DNA of 6,473 bases from JAAYBY01 sp964654125 (GTDB lineage Bacteria > Bacillota > Clostridia > Saccharofermentanales > UBA5734), in contig CAZZGG010000130.1 in NCBI GenBank assembly GCA_964654125.1, positions 1 through 6,473 on the forward strand, in the 5' to 3' direction. The position numbers were made by a program, and so were the translations under genes. Positions within the stretch are counted from its first letter, which is position 1. Each line of letters begins with the position of its first letter. Positions 5,812-6,473 of this stretch are shown here, one piece after another. A model generated the notes under the pieces. The model was not told where the DNA came from. It did not search any database and saw only the letters and a list, made by a program, of their open reading frames with translations.

Positions 5812-6408
5812 CTTGATCAGCAGCTGGTAGGAGGCAGCTTTGGCGGCCCCGGTATCTTCACCGGCTAAAGGTCGGTAAAGATACTGCAAAAAAGCAGCCA
5901 GCGCACCTGTCATAGCCATTTCTCTGTAGAGAGAATCTGTTTCATCTGCCACTTTAATGATCTGCTCTGCTTCACCAGCCTGGAAGATATCCTGAAATGT
6001 TTTTTTGATCCAGCTTTTATTGACCAGGATGTAATCCTTATAATCACCTAGATGCTCATAAAGATCCTGGCTGCCACCCAGTGGCGATAAAAGCTTGCAA
6101 TAAAGCTCATTTTCGCCAGCCTGCTCAACCAGGATAGCCAGCAGTTCAAAGTACTTGGCCTGAAAGCTGGCCTTTGCATTTACCCGGTCATGGGCAGCCT
6201 TTAGCTGGAGGCCGATGTAATGCAAAATCGCCTTGGAGATGGCCTCTTCCTTGCTGCTGAAATAATCATAAATTGTCCCTTTGCCAATATTGGCCTCCAC
6301 GGCAATGTCGGCTACCTTGATGGAATAAGGGTTAACACCCCGCTTGATCAAGGCAATGATGCCGCCATAAATGGCCGCTGCTTTTTCCTGCAACTCAAAA
6401 CCCCGCAT
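5800..6408 (-). CDS. TetR/AcrR-family transcriptional regulator
   Basis: The protein has 202 residues, typical of the family. The N-terminal DNA-binding domain covers about residues 8-55, with the helix-turn-helix KVADIAVEANIGKGTIYDYF at 31-50 followed by SSKEEAISKAI. The remaining 145 residues are helical and would form the ligand-binding and dimer domain; they give no hint of the ligand. The start is ATG 6408 with a modest ribosome site (GGAAG, minus strand, 8 bases upstream). No gene beside it in this window is an obvious target; a divergent gene would lie beyond the right edge. It is transcribed toward the decayed region, so it either controls something to the right or is a leftover of a lost cluster. 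Confidence 0.92.
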   Translation of the reverse strand: MRGFELQEKAAAIYGGIIALIKRGVNPYSIKVADIAVEANIGKGTIYDYFSSKEEAISKAILHYIGLQLKAAHDRVNAKASFQAKYFELLAILVEQAGENELYCKLLSPLGGSQDLYEHLGDYKDYILVNKSWIKKTFQDIFQAGEAEQIIKVADETDSLYREMAMTGALAAFLQYLYRPLAGEDTGAAKAASYQLLIKALN

Positions 6409-6432
6409 AAGTCAGACTTCCGTTACTGAAAA

Positions 6433-6450
6433 CTTATAAAAAGCTATAAA
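6433..6450. promoter_or_regulatory. AT-rich upstream region of the TetR gene with a possible self-operator
   Basis: TTATA (6434-6438) and TATAA (6445-6449) form an inverted repeat about 26 bases before the TetR start. The minus strand also has a TATAAG -10-like hexamer at 6438-6433 without a convincing -35. TetR proteins often bind such repeats at their own promoter. The stretch is so AT-rich that both could be chance. Confidence 0.25.
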
Positions 6451-6473
6451 CTTTTATGTTTCATTCCTTCTTC

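Overview
The window looks like accessory DNA from a low-to-mid GC Gram-positive bacterium, probably a Firmicute. The reasons are strong purine-rich Shine-Dalgarno sites (around 451-460, 4946-4952 and 5208-5214), frequent TTG and GTG starts, tightly packed genes, and protein families common in that phylum. I cannot name a genus.

Positions 1-3431 form one leftward (minus strand) operon, read from right to left. It encodes a BadF/NAGK-type sugar kinase (3348-2359), a UPF0309-type SIS-domain protein (about 2366-1635), a ROK-fold repressor with an N-terminal winged helix (1614-496), and the first 148 residues of a DegT/DnrJ/EryC1/StrS-type PLP enzyme that runs off the left edge (445-1). A sigma-A-like promoter with a 17-bp spacer lies just upstream (3431-3403), with inverted repeats on and around it. 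Together the genes suggest uptake-linked catabolism of an amino sugar or other modified sugar: phosphorylation, sugar-phosphate isomerisation or lyase chemistry, PLP chemistry on a keto or amino sugar, and substrate-responsive repression.

Positions 3519-4019 hold a divergent, rightward 166-codon gene that I do not recognise. Beyond it lies a decayed region. A minus-strand transposase relic of IS4/IS1634 type (4528-4077) is frameshifted and internally deleted.

Positions 4661-5254 are clearly more AT-rich than the rest and carry a compact minus-strand two-gene unit with its own extended -10 promoter. It encodes an 82-residue protein followed by a DUF4160 protein, and resembles a small toxin-antitoxin-like cassette.

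Positions 5272-5600 carry a second decayed minus-strand coding relic of unknown family. A doubtful rightward ORF (5533-5787) follows. At the right end a TetR-family regulator (6408-5800) reads leftward; its target is not visible here.
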